Notes: generated from the sequence alone by a model not told the origin. A stretch of DNA of 64,000 nucleotides from Cryobacterium sp. PH29-G1 (GCF_030063365.1 NZ_JASISY010000001.1:124001-188000); one strand, 5' to 3'. Shown: positions 8,028 through 18,348, counted from the stretch's first letter. Translations and numbers: made by a program.

Positions 8028-9329
8028 ATGAGCGTATTCGCGAAGGCCTCGGCCTCCCGCTCAGTTCGTACCCTCGTTACCGGTGTCGCACTCGTCGGCG
8101 TGAGCGCACTACTGCTCACCGGCTGCAGCAATGGTGCGGCTACGACGCCGAGCGATTCTGCGTCACCGTCGGCGGATGCCGCCGACTTCAAACCGGTTGA
8201 GTCCGGTGCTCGCGATCTGTCCCTGAAAATCGGCACCATCCTCCCGCAGAGTGGTGCGCTGGCCTTCCTCGGCCCGCCCGAAGAAGCCGGCGTTCAGCTC
8301 GCCGTCAACGACATCAATGCGGCCGGACTCGGCATCAACGTTGAGGCGATCTTCCGCGACTCGGGCGATACCACGACCGACACCGCGACCCCCTCCGTGA
8401 CCGACCTTCTCTCGCAGGACGTCACGGCGATCGTCGGTGCGGCTTCCTCGGGTGTCTCCAAGACCGTGATCGACAAGATCACCGGCGCCGGGGTCGTGCA
8501 GTTCTCACCGGCCAACACCTCGCCGGACTTCACGACCTACGACGACAAGGGCCTGTACTGGCGCACCGCTCCCTCCGACCTGCTTCAGGGCGAGGTCCTC
8601 GGAAACCAGATCGCCGATGACGGCAACGCCACTCTCGGACTGATCGTGCTCAACGATGCCTACGGCACCGGCCTGGCCAAGGCCACCCGCACGGCGTTTG
8701 AGGCGGCTGGCGGAGAAGTTGTCGCCGAGTCGCTGTTCAACGAGGGGGAGTCCAACTTCGCCTCGCAGATTGCCGACGTTACCGCGGCAGCTCCCGACGC
8801 GATCGCGCTGATCACGTTCGACCAGTCCAAGATCATCGTGCCCGACCTGGTCGCCGGCGGTTTTCCGGGTGGCCAGCTCTACTTCGTTGACGGTAACCTG
8901 AAGGACTACAGCCCCGACTTCGCCGCCGACCTCATCACCGGAGCCAAGGGCACGCTGCCCGGGCTTGACGTGGGAACGCTGGGCGATTTCACCGATCGCC
9001 TGAAGGAAATCAACCCGACGCTGACCGACTACAGCTACGCCGCTGAGTCGTACGACGCCGTGATCCTGATCGCCATGGCCGCTTACGCGGGCAACGACGT
9101 ATCCGGTACCTCCATCGCCAGCTATCTCCGCCAGGTTTCTGGCGGAACCGGCGACGGGACCAAGGTCACCGACTTCGCGACCGCCGCTAAGGCACTGGCC
9201 GACGGAGAACAGGTTGACTACGACGGCTTCTCCGGTCCGATCACGTTCGACGAGAACGGCGACCCGACCGAGGCGACCATCGGCCTGTACCAGTACCAGG
9301 CCGATAACACGTACGTTCGCATCAACTAG
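8028..9329 (+). CDS. livK: LivK-like branched-chain amino acid ABC transporter substrate-binding lipoprotein
   Basis: A 433-residue lipoprotein. The signal peptide ends at LLLTGC (Cys33), followed by a Ser/Thr/Ala-rich linker. The mature protein begins LKIGTILPQSGALAFLGPPEEAGVQLAVNDIN, the standard opening of the Peripla_BP_6 (type 1) fold, and contains VGAASSGVSKTVIDKI near residues 139-154 and SYAAESYDAVILIAMAAY near 338-355. It captures the substrate outside the membrane for the LivHMGF importer encoded convergently downstream. Branched-chain amino acids are the family default; amides or urea are alternatives. ATG at 8028 follows aaggag. Confidence 0.88.
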   Translation: MSVFAKASASRSVRTLVTGVALVGVSALLLTGCSNGAATTPSDSASPSADAADFKPVESGARDLSLKIGTILPQSGALAFLGPPEEAGVQLAVNDINAAGLGINVEAIFRDSGDTTTDTATPSVTDLLSQDVTAIVGAASSGVSKTVIDKITGAGVVQFSPANTSPDFTTYDDKGLYWRTAPSDLLQGEVLGNQIADDGNATLGLIVLNDAYGTGLAKATRTAFEAAGGEVVAESLFNEGESNFASQIADVTAAAPDAIALITFDQSKIIVPDLVAGGFPGGQLYFVDGNLKDYSPDFAADLITGAKGTLPGLDVGTLGDFTDRLKEINPTLTDYSYAAESYDAVILIAMAAYAGNDVSGTSIASYLRQVSGGTGDGTKVTDFATAAKALADGEQVDYDGFSGPITFDENGDPTEATIGLYQYQADNTYVRIN

Positions 9330-9379
9330 TCACACTGCGCATCAGCTAGTCACACTGCGCATCAGCTAGTCACACTGCG
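9320..9379 (+). repeat. 3 x 20-bp tandem repeat carrying the livK stop codon
   Basis: Three near-identical 20-base units (catcarctagtcacactgcg). The first contains the livK stop codon TAG at 9327-9329; the next two repeat it out of frame. The array ends directly at the livK terminator. Confidence 0.97.
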
Positions 9380-9381
9380 TG

Positions 9382-9412
9382 AAGGGCCCCGGCTTCGGTC
9401 GGGGCCCTTTTC
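9382..9412 (+). terminator. Rho-independent terminator of livK
   Basis: A 9-base stem (AAGGGCCCC with GGGGCCCTT), a 10-base loop, then a short T run. It separates livK from the convergent livF end. Confidence 0.9.
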
Positions 9413-9488
9413 TGCCCAATCGGCGGCGTTGACTTCGCCGTCGATGCCGTCTGTCTCGGCTGGCAAGCTGCAGGTACGGTTCAGCGGG

Positions 9489-10256
9489 CTAATCCTGCCC
9501 GAGGGTGCCGAGGTACAGGCCGATCACCTTGGGGTCGTTCAGAAGCTCACGTCCGGTGCCGGTGTAGGCGTCGCGGCCCTGGTCGAGCACGTAACCGCGG
9601 TCGCAGATCTGCAGGCAGCGACGGGCGTTCTGCTCGACCATGATCGTGGTCACTCCGGCCTTGTTAATTTCCTTCACCCGAAGAAAGGCCTCATCCTGGC
9701 GCACCGGGGAGAGGCCGGCGCTCGGCTCGTCGAGCAGCAGCACGTGCGGTCCCATCATGAGTGCTCGGCTCATGGCGACCATCTGGCGTTCGCCACCCGA
9801 GAGCGAACCCGCGCGCTGCGACATGCGCTTGCCCAGCTCGGGAAAGATCTCGGTGACGAACTCGAGGCGTTCCACGAGGCCCTTGGGTCGCTGAAAGATG
9901 CCCATTTCGAGGTTCTCCCGAATGGTCAGCGTGGGAAAAACGTTGTTGTTCTGCGGCACAAAGCCGACGCCCTGGGCGACCAGCTTGTTCGCTTTGAGGT
10001 TGGTGATGTTTTTGCCGCGCAGCAGAATCTCGCCCTCGCGCACCTTCACCTGGCCGAAGATCGATTTGAGCAGCGTCGACTTGCCGGCGCCGTTCGGGCC
10101 GATGATGCCGATGAGCTCGCCGTCGTAGGCGGTGAGGGAGCAGGAATTCAAAATGTTCACGCCGGTGACATAACCGGCCGTGACGTTCTTGACCTCGACG
10201 ACGGCGTCGCGGGAGGGGGAGGGGGCCGGTGCGGCCTGCGGGCTAGCGTTCGTCAT
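9489..10256 (-). CDS. livF: LivF, branched-chain amino acid ABC transporter ATP-binding protein
   Basis: A 255-residue ABC ATPase of the HAAT family. Walker A GPNGAGKS is at residues 53-60, the LSGGE signature at 152-156 and Walker B LLLDEPSAGLSP at about 173-184. The short C-terminus ending in LYLGTLG matches LivF rather than LivG. It is the last gene of the livHMGF operon; its start overlaps the end of livG by 14 bases. It powers import together with LivG. The N-terminal 15 residues are Ala/Pro-rich and variable. Confidence 0.92.
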   Translation of the reverse strand: MTNASPQAAPAPSPSRDAVVEVKNVTAGYVTGVNILNSCSLTAYDGELIGIIGPNGAGKSTLLKSIFGQVKVREGEILLRGKNITNLKANKLVAQGVGFVPQNNNVFPTLTIRENLEMGIFQRPKGLVERLEFVTEIFPELGKRMSQRAGSLSGGERQMVAMSRALMMGPHVLLLDEPSAGLSPVRQDEAFLRVKEINKAGVTTIMVEQNARRCLQICDRGYVLDQGRDAYTGTGRELLNDPKVIGLYLGTLGQD

Positions 10257-11202
10257 CGAGCAACTCCTTCACTGCGGAAACGTGTTCGGTTTCGGCATCG
10301 GGGTCTTCGCCGATGTCCTCGTCGTGGTGCTGACCGAGGTAAGCGTCGATCACGGCCGGGTCTTTCATGACCTCGTGTGGGTCGCCCTCGGCCACCACCT
10401 TGCCCTCGGCCATCACGATCACCCAGTCGGCGATGTGACGCACCATGTGCATGTCGTGCTCCACAAAGAGAACGGTCATGCCCTGGGACTTGAGGTTGAG
10501 AATGTGGTCGAGCAGCGACTGCGTGAGAGCCGGGTTGACGCCGGCCATCGGCTCATCGAGCATCACCAGGGTAGGGTCGCTCATCAGCGCACGGGCCATT
10601 TCCAGCAGCTTGCGCTGCCCGCCGGAGAGACTCGCCGCGTAGTCGTCTTTCTTGGCATCGAGCTTGAACCGGGTGAGCAGATCAAGCGCCTTGACCCGGT
10701 TGTCTGCCTCCTGATTGCGCCAGAGAAACGGCAGCAGGGCGCGGAACAGATTCTCGCCGGTCTGTCCCTTGGCACCGAGCAGCATGTTATCCATGACCGT
10801 GAGCAGGCCGAGGGCCTTCGTGAGCTGGAAGGTGCGGATCTGCCCCATGCGGGCGACCTTGTAGGCGGGAACGCCGGCGAGCGAACGCCCGTCGAACGTC
10901 CATGTGCCCTCGTCGGGCTTGTCGAAACCGGTCAGGAGGTTGAATAGCGTCGTTTTGCCTGCACCGTTGGGACCGATCAGCGCGGTGATGGCGCCGCGGG
11001 GAACCTCGACGTGGTCGACGTCGACGGCGGTGAGACCGCCAAAGGTGCGCCGTACGTTGTCGACGACCAGGATCGGGTCGACCTTGCGGCAGCCCGGTTC
11101 GGCATCGCCGACGTGCAGGCCGGTCGTTTTGATCGGCTTCTGGGTGGGGACTGGCGGCTCCAGGGGAGCCGACGAATCGAGAGGAATAGCGTTAGCGGAC
11201 AA
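10243..11202 (-). CDS. livG: LivG, branched-chain amino acid ABC transporter ATP-binding protein
   Basis: A 319-residue ABC ATPase. Walker A GPNGAGKT is at residues 77-84; the signature LSGGQRKLLEMARALM and Walker B LVMLDEPMAGVNP follow, and the AYLGQHHDED end is the LivG-type C-terminus. It is longer than the roughly 255-residue norm because of a 40-residue Pro/Ser-rich head and a 25-residue acidic tail. The start overlaps livM by 11 bases, so translation is coupled. It pairs with LivF on the cytoplasmic face of the LivHM permease. Confidence 0.92.
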   Translation of the reverse strand: MSANAIPLDSSAPLEPPVPTQKPIKTTGLHVGDAEPGCRKVDPILVVDNVRRTFGGLTAVDVDHVEVPRGAITALIGPNGAGKTTLFNLLTGFDKPDEGTWTFDGRSLAGVPAYKVARMGQIRTFQLTKALGLLTVMDNMLLGAKGQTGENLFRALLPFLWRNQEADNRVKALDLLTRFKLDAKKDDYAASLSGGQRKLLEMARALMSDPTLVMLDEPMAGVNPALTQSLLDHILNLKSQGMTVLFVEHDMHMVRHIADWVIVMAEGKVVAEGDPHEVMKDPAVIDAYLGQHHDEDIGEDPDAETEHVSAVKELLDDER

Positions 11203-12172
11203 AAGCCAACTCCTTCTTATTTCCGAAGATGCCTTGCGGTCTGAAGATGACGATGAGCATGATCGCCACTCCCACCAGGATGAAACGCAATTGACCGCCC
11301 TGAACCGAAGTCATGAACGGCAACCAGCCGGCCTCCACGGCGCGGGCGACAAAACCCGAGAAGAAGGAGAGCAGCACCCAGAAGATCATCGATCCGATGA
11401 TCGGGCCGAGCACGGTAGCCGCACCGCCAAGCAGCAGGATGGCGTAGATGAAGAATGTCAGGGTGGTCTGATAATTGGACGGTACGACGGCTCGCGGCAG
11501 GGCGAAGATCATGCCGGCGATAGTGCCGAAGACGCCACCCAGGATGAGCGACTGCATTTTGTAGGCGTACACGTTCTTGCCGAGGGCGCGCACGGCATCT
11601 TCGTCTTCGCGGATGCCCTTGATGACGCGGCCCCAGGGACTGCGCATGATCTGCCAGACCAGCAGGGCAGCGAGGATCACGATGGACCAGGCCACGATGC
11701 GCAGCCAGGTGTCGTAGGCGTTGTTCTCAAACGGTCCGAATCCGTAGCTTCCCGGCGCCAAGGGGTTGAGCGCCGCGAACTCGTTCTTGTAACCGCTCAG
11801 GCCGTTGGCCGAGCCGGTGACGTCGGCGAAGGTGTTCGTCGTGAACAGCAGCCGCACGATTTCCGCGGCTGCGATCGTGACGATGGCCAGATAGTCGGCG
11901 CGCAGTCGCAGGGTGGGAACACCCAAAATCAACGCGAAGACAATGGATGCTCCCACCCCAACGAGAAAAGCTCCCCAGACCGGAAACCCGAAGGTCAGGA
12001 TCGAGATCGCATAGCCGTAGGCTCCGAGAGCCATGAAGCCGGCCTGGCCGAAGTTCAGCAGGCCGGTATAGCCGAAGTGCACGGCCAGCCCGAGGGCGGC
12101 GAGTGCATACGCGGCGGTGGTCGGGCTGATCAGCTCGACAGCTGCGTTGCCAAAGATTGCTCCCCAGTCCAT
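11192..12172 (-). CDS. livM: LivM, branched-chain amino acid ABC transporter permease
   Basis: A 326-residue permease of the BPD_transp_2 family with about nine membrane helices. The AALGLAVHFGYTGLLNFGQAGFMALGAYGYA stretch near residue 20 and the EDEDAVRALGKNVYAYK coupling loop (EAA-like) near residue 180 identify it as LivM. The ATG at 12172 is chosen over a longer in-frame opening because aggggt lies just upstream and the longer version would overlap livH. It follows livH by 8 bases and partners with it to form the translocation channel. Confidence 0.9.
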   Translation of the reverse strand: MDWGAIFGNAAVELISPTTAAYALAALGLAVHFGYTGLLNFGQAGFMALGAYGYAISILTFGFPVWGAFLVGVGASIVFALILGVPTLRLRADYLAIVTIAAAEIVRLLFTTNTFADVTGSANGLSGYKNEFAALNPLAPGSYGFGPFENNAYDTWLRIVAWSIVILAALLVWQIMRSPWGRVIKGIREDEDAVRALGKNVYAYKMQSLILGGVFGTIAGMIFALPRAVVPSNYQTTLTFFIYAILLLGGAATVLGPIIGSMIFWVLLSFFSGFVARAVEAGWLPFMTSVQGGQLRFILVGVAIMLIVIFRPQGIFGNKKELAFVR

Positions 12173-12180
12173 GTGAACCC

Positions 12181-13485
12181 CTAACCAATTCTCTCTTTGC
12201 GACCCAGGATGCCCTGCGGTCGAAACAGCAGCACCAGGATCAAAATTACGAGGGCGCCGACGATCTTCATGTCGGACGGAAGCCACAGCGTCGAAAGCTC
12301 AACGAACAGCCCGACGATGATGGAGCCGACGAGGGCTCCGAAAGCCGTGCCGAGGCCGCCGAGCGTGACCGCGGCGAAGACGAGGAGCAGCATTTGAAAG
12401 CCCATGTCCCAGCTGACGCCGGGGCGAAAATAGGCCCAGAGCACGCCGCTGAGCCCGGCCAGGGCTGCACCGACCACCCAGACGATGCGGATGACGTTGT
12501 CGACGTCGATGCCGCTCGCAGAGGCGAGGCTCGGGTTGTCGGAGACAGCGCGAGTGGCCTTGCCGATGCGGGTGCGCAGCAGAAAATATGCCACGGCGAG
12601 CAGAACGACAATGCTGACTCCCATGCTGGCCATGTCGATCGGTGACAGCGACACCGGACCGAACTGGAGGTCTCTCATACCGGCGCCGGGGAGCTGGCTC
12701 GTGCTGCCGCCAAAGAAGTATTGGTACACGTACCGCAGGGCCAACGACAACCCGATGCTCACGATCATGAGTGGGATCACGGCAACGCCCTTGCGGCGCA
12801 GGGGCTTCCAGATGACCGCATCGAGGCCGAAGCCGAGCCCGCCGCTTAATACCACGGCGATGAGGATGGCCAGCCAGATCGGCAGGCCAAGGTTCACGGA
12901 CAGCACGAGGGTTGCCAGCGCGCCGAACGTGATCATCTCAGCGTGGGCGAAGTTGCTGAGTCCGGTGGTGCCGAAGATCAGTGACACCCCGATCGCCGCG
13001 AGGGCCAGGAGCAGGCCGAAGTTCAGGCCGTTCACGAACCGGTTGACGAATTGGTCGAAGAAGTTCACCGTGCTGCGGGTGCCTTCACCGAGGAAGAAGT
13101 TGACCGATTTGCGGTTGGTCAGGCCGAACTCGGCGTCGATCACGTTGCCGCCCTTGGCGACGATGACGCCGTCGGGCAGGGTGTCTTCGTCAAGGGTCAC
13201 CTTGTAGGTGCCCTTCTCCGGCACTCCGATGGCCCACTTGCCATCAGCATCCGTCACGGTGTCGGCCTTGTAACCATTGCCGTTGAGGGCGATGGCCACG
13301 CCGTCGAGGGCGTCGCCGTTGAACTGCACGTTGCCGGTGACCGTGTAGTCGTATTCGGTACCCACCTCATCGGCGTGGGCGCTGCTCACCGAGAAAGTGG
13401 CCATGGTGAGGGCTGCCAGAAGCGTCAGTAGCAGGATGGCGAGCACCCTGGGAACGTATCTCGCAGCCGTAAGAGTGGACTTCAC
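12181..13485 (-). CDS. livH: LivH-type permease fused to an exported N-terminal domain
   Basis: A 434-residue protein made of two parts. Residues 1-38 form a signal peptide ending ASAHA-like (SSAHADEV). Residues about 43-125 form a soluble, strand-rich domain (YDYTVTGNVQFNGDALDGV, then TVTDADGKWAIGVPEKGTYKV) that resembles carboxypeptidase-regulatory or CNA_B beta-sandwich domains. From about residue 145 a normal LivH permease follows, with GLLLALAAIGVSLIFGTTGLSNFAHAEM. Ordinary LivH is about 290 residues, so the head is an addition facing outside. It may contact the cell wall or LivK; no function is proven. It is the first gene of livHMGF. Confidence 0.85.
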   Translation of the reverse strand: MKSTLTAARYVPRVLAILLLTLLAALTMATFSVSSAHADEVGTEYDYTVTGNVQFNGDALDGVAIALNGNGYKADTVTDADGKWAIGVPEKGTYKVTLDEDTLPDGVIVAKGGNVIDAEFGLTNRKSVNFFLGEGTRSTVNFFDQFVNRFVNGLNFGLLLALAAIGVSLIFGTTGLSNFAHAEMITFGALATLVLSVNLGLPIWLAILIAVVLSGGLGFGLDAVIWKPLRRKGVAVIPLMIVSIGLSLALRYVYQYFFGGSTSQLPGAGMRDLQFGPVSLSPIDMASMGVSIVVLLAVAYFLLRTRIGKATRAVSDNPSLASASGIDVDNVIRIVWVVGAALAGLSGVLWAYFRPGVSWDMGFQMLLLVFAAVTLGGLGTAFGALVGSIIVGLFVELSTLWLPSDMKIVGALVILILVLLFRPQGILGRKERIG

Positions 13486-13708
13486 GGGACCTCCATGTTG
13501 GTGCCGACCGGTGGGTAACCGGGCGGGCGCCGGGTAACTACTGTCAACTTCGTTGTTGAGAGTACGTGCCGATTATGTCCTATATGTTTCGAAACTCCGC
13601 ACCAACTCGCGTTTCGTGGGCGGAATGTGATGAGCCCAAACACGCTTAACATTGAAGGACCGGTTAATTCGCGAGTTTTGCCGGACAATTTTCTGTTTTT
13701 AGCTATAG

Positions 13709-15223
<1,515 letters not shown>

Positions 15224-15318
15224 GTCGGTGCCTGAAGACCCCGGGGCGGTCCGCCCGCTCCGGGGACTGGGCATCCGCTTGAAAAGGGAAGGTCGGTGGC
15301 TCCGTCTAAACTGGAGTC

Positions 15319-16437
15319 ATGGAAATCGAGATCGGCCGTTCCAAGCGCGCTCGCCGCGTATACGCCTTTGACGACATCGCGGTGGTGCCCAGTCGGCGCA
15401 CCCGCGACCCGGAGGACGTATCGGTCGGCTGGAGCATCGACGCCTACCAGTTCGCCATTCCGGTGCTCGCCGCTCCCATGGACTCCGTGGTGTCTCCCAC
15501 GACGGCGATCATGATGGGCCAGCTCGGCGGCGTCGGAGTGCTCGACCTCGAGGGGTTGTGGACCCGGCATGAGAATCCCGAGCCGCTGCTCGCCGAAATT
15601 CGCAGTCTGCCCGCCGACAAGGCGACGGCTCGCATGCAGGAGATGTACTCCGCACCGATCCAGCCCGAGCTGGTCACCGCCCGCCTGGCCGAAATTCGCG
15701 CCGGCGGCGTTACCGTGGCCGGTGCGCTGTCACCCCAGCGCACCCAGGAACTCTACGAAACCGTCGTTGCCGCCGGCGTCGACCTGTTCGTGATTCGCGG
15801 TACCACGGTGTCGGCCGAGCATGTCTCCCAGAACCAGGAACCGCTCAACCTCAAGAAGTTCATTTACGAGCTCGACGTGCCCGTCATCGTCGGTGGTGCA
15901 GCCACCTACACGGCGGCCCTGCACCTCATGCGCACCGGAGCCGCCGGCGTTTTGGTCGGATTCGGTGGCGGCGCAGCCTCCACCACCCGCGCGACTCTCG
16001 GCATTCACGCTCCCATGGCCACGGCCGTAGCGGATGTCGCGGGCGCTCGCCGCGACTACATGGACGAATCCGGCGGCCGTTACGTGCACGTCATCGCCGA
16101 CGGCGGGCTCGGCACCTCCGGCGACATCGTCAAGGCCGTCGCCTGCGGCGCCGACGCCGTCATGCTCGGTACCGCCCTCGCCCGGGCAACGGACGCGCCC
16201 GGCGGCGGATTCCACTGGGGCGCCGAAGCTCACCACCCGCAACTGCCGCGCGGCAAGCGCGTCGAGGTGGGCAGCGTTGCGCCCCTCGAAGAGATTCTTT
16301 ACGGCCCGGCACCGGTCGCCGACGGAACCGCCAACCTGATCGGCGCGCTGCGTCGGTCAATGGCCACCACGGGCTACTCCGATCTCAAAGAATTTCAACG
16401 GGTTGAAGTGGTTGTCGCGCCGTACCGAGTGAACTAG
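15319..16437 (+). CDS. guaB3: GuaB3 family IMP dehydrogenase-related protein
   Basis: A 372-residue TIM-barrel paralogue of GuaB. It opens with EIEIGRSKRARRVYAFDDIAVVPSRRT and lacks the CBS domains. The loop matching the IMPDH catalytic GPGSICTTR reads GGGAASTTR, so the active-site Cys is replaced by Ser. The later IADGGLGTSGDIVKAVACGADAVMLG phosphate-binding region is conserved. The family is common beside guaB in actinobacteria; its enzymatic role is uncertain, and the lost Cys argues against normal IMPDH chemistry in this member. It follows guaB by 95 bases, with a GC-rich hairpin between them. Confidence 0.9.
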   Translation: MEIEIGRSKRARRVYAFDDIAVVPSRRTRDPEDVSVGWSIDAYQFAIPVLAAPMDSVVSPTTAIMMGQLGGVGVLDLEGLWTRHENPEPLLAEIRSLPADKATARMQEMYSAPIQPELVTARLAEIRAGGVTVAGALSPQRTQELYETVVAAGVDLFVIRGTTVSAEHVSQNQEPLNLKKFIYELDVPVIVGGAATYTAALHLMRTGAAGVLVGFGGGAASTTRATLGIHAPMATAVADVAGARRDYMDESGGRYVHVIADGGLGTSGDIVKAVACGADAVMLGTALARATDAPGGGFHWGAEAHHPQLPRGKRVEVGSVAPLEEILYGPAPVADGTANLIGALRRSMATTGYSDLKEFQRVEVVVAPYRVN

Positions 16438-16532
16438 CGTCGAAGACAGTACCTCCCGTCACTACCCGCCATAATGTTGTCGCAGCACGCCCTGACCTCT
16501 CGTCTAAACACTGAGTCTGAACAGGAGTAGCA

Positions 16533-18266
16533 ATGGCCTCCCACAAATCGGTCACCCGGTCCACAAAATTGGGGCCGGAGGAGCGGGTTGCCGCTCTCGC
16601 CAAGCTTAAAGACAAAGAACTCGACATTCTCGTCGTGGGCGGTGGTATCGTCGGCGCCGGCGCCGCCCTCGATGCCGTCACCCGCGGATTGAGCGTGGGC
16701 ATTCTGGAAGCACGGGATTGGGCGTCGGGCACGTCCAGCCGATCGTCCAAACTCGTGCACGGCGGCATCCGCTATTTGGAGCAGCTCGACTTTCGTCTGG
16801 TGCGCGAAGCGCTCACCGAACGAGGCCTCCTGCTGCAGCGCATCGCGCCGCACTTGGTGAAGCCGGTACGGTTTCTCTACCCGCTGAAAAAGCGTTTCAC
16901 CGAACGGTTCTACGTGGGCGCCGGAATGCTGCTCTATGACATCTTCTCGTACACCGGCGGTCGCCCGCCCGGCGTGCCGCACCACCGCCACCTGTCGAAG
17001 CGCCAGGTGCAGAAACTCATGCCGAGCCTCGCCAACGATGCCCTGGTAGGCGGTATCACCTACTACGACGGCCAGGTCGACGACGCACGATACGTGTCAA
17101 CGCTCGTGCGCACCGCCTCGTTCTACGGCGCACACGCCGCCAACCGGGTGCGGGTCGAGGGATTCATCAAGGTGGGCGAGCGCGTCGTGGGCGTGCGTGC
17201 CCACGACTTGCAGACCGACGAACACTTTGAGGTGCGGGCCAAGCAGGTTGTGAACGCGACCGGTGTCTGGACCGACGACACCCAGCGCATGGTCGGCGAA
17301 CGCGGCACCTTCAAGGTGCGGGCGTCGAAGGGAGTGCACCTCGTGGTGCCGCGCGACCGGTTCCAGTCCGCCATGGGGCTGCTCTTGCGCACCGAAAAAA
17401 GCGTATTGTTCGTCATTCCGTGGGGTCGACACTGGCTCATCGGCACGACCGATACCGACTGGCATCTCGACAAGGCGCACCCGGCCGCGACGGCAGCCGA
17501 CATCGACTACATTCTCGAGCACATCAACTCGGTGCTGAGCGTTCCGCTCACCAGAGAAGATGTGGAGGGTGTTTACGCCGGCCTCCGACCGCTGCTGGCC
17601 GGCGAGAGTGACCAAACCTCCAAGCTCTCCCGCGAACACCTCGTCGGGCACTCGGTGCCGGGCCTCGTCGTGATCGCCGGCGGCAAATGGACCACCTACC
17701 GCATCATGGCACAGGACGCGGTGAACGCCGCGGTGTCGGCCCTCGACGGCCGCATTCCCGCCTCGGCGACCAAGGACATCCCCCTGCTCGGGGCGGAGGG
17801 CTATCAGGCCGCCTGGAATAAGCGCGGCAAGATTGCTCGGGCATTCGGGCTGCACACCGTGCGGGTGGAACACCTGCTCAACCGCTACGGCACCCTCACC
17901 GACGAGCTGCTTGACCTCATTCGGGACGACCCGACGCTCGCCGAACCGCTGCCGGGAGCTGACGACTATATCGGTGCCGAAGTCGTCTACGCCGCTTCGC
18001 ATGAGGGGGCCCTGCACCTCGAAGACGTGCTCGCGCGTCGCACCCGGATTTCCATCGAGGCGTGGGACCGTGGGGTCTCGGCCGCCCCGGTGGCCGCACG
18101 GCTGATGGCTCGTGTGCTGGGCTGGGACGAGGAACGCATCGAGCGCGAGGTCGGCTTCTACCTCACTCGGGTGGCCGCCGAACGAGCGTCGCAGGAGGAG
18201 CCTGACGATGAATCCGCCGACCGGGTGCGCCTCGAGGCCCCCGACATCACCTCCGCCGATGCCTAG
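16533..18266 (+). CDS. glpD: glycerol-3-phosphate dehydrogenase/oxidase
   Basis: A 577-residue FAD enzyme that oxidises sn-glycerol-3-phosphate to dihydroxyacetone phosphate at the membrane. The FAD-binding glycine motif LVVGGGIVGAGAALDAVTRG is at about residues 33-52, then SSRSSKLVHGGIRYLEQ near 67-83 and the C-terminal GGKWTTYR near 386, all GlpD hallmarks. A DAO_C helical domain closes the protein. ATG at 16533 follows caggag. The gene ends inside a tandem repeat array: its stop TAG lies in the first 15-base unit. It stands alone, without glpF or glpK in the window. Confidence 0.93.
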   Translation: MASHKSVTRSTKLGPEERVAALAKLKDKELDILVVGGGIVGAGAALDAVTRGLSVGILEARDWASGTSSRSSKLVHGGIRYLEQLDFRLVREALTERGLLLQRIAPHLVKPVRFLYPLKKRFTERFYVGAGMLLYDIFSYTGGRPPGVPHHRHLSKRQVQKLMPSLANDALVGGITYYDGQVDDARYVSTLVRTASFYGAHAANRVRVEGFIKVGERVVGVRAHDLQTDEHFEVRAKQVVNATGVWTDDTQRMVGERGTFKVRASKGVHLVVPRDRFQSAMGLLLRTEKSVLFVIPWGRHWLIGTTDTDWHLDKAHPAATAADIDYILEHINSVLSVPLTREDVEGVYAGLRPLLAGESDQTSKLSREHLVGHSVPGLVVIAGGKWTTYRIMAQDAVNAAVSALDGRIPASATKDIPLLGAEGYQAAWNKRGKIARAFGLHTVRVEHLLNRYGTLTDELLDLIRDDPTLAEPLPGADDYIGAEVVYAASHEGALHLEDVLARRTRISIEAWDRGVSAAPVAARLMARVLGWDEERIEREVGFYLTRVAAERASQEEPDDESADRVRLEAPDITSADA

Positions 18267-18299
18267 CGAGCCGATGCCTAGCGAGCCGACGCCTAGCGA
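18255..18299 (+). repeat. 3 x 15-bp tandem repeat carrying the glpD stop codon
   Basis: Three units of gccgaygcctagcga. The glpD stop TAG (18264-18266) lies in unit one and is repeated, in frame, in units two and three, so translational read-through would meet fresh stop codons every five codons. Confidence 0.95.
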
Positions 18300-18300
18300 T

Positions 18301-18348
18301 TAGGCGGCTCGGCAGTTAGGCGGCTCGGCAGTTAGGCGGCTCGGCAGT
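18301..18348 (-). repeat. 3 x 16-bp tandem repeat at the 3' end of the amaP-like gene
   Basis: Three perfect units of taggcggctcggcagt plus a degenerate fourth to about 18362. On the minus strand the amaP-like stop TGA (18350-18348) sits at the edge of the array, and each unit carries further TAA or TAG triplets. Only one base separates this array from the glpD array. Confidence 0.95.

Noticed and set aside
9320..9379. Repeats as a CRISPR array
   Set aside because: Units are directly adjacent without spacers; the same holds for every array in the window.
15239..15265. GC-rich hairpin between guaB and guaB3 as a terminator
   Set aside because: The stem is short and no T run follows; it may slow polymerase but I cannot support termination.
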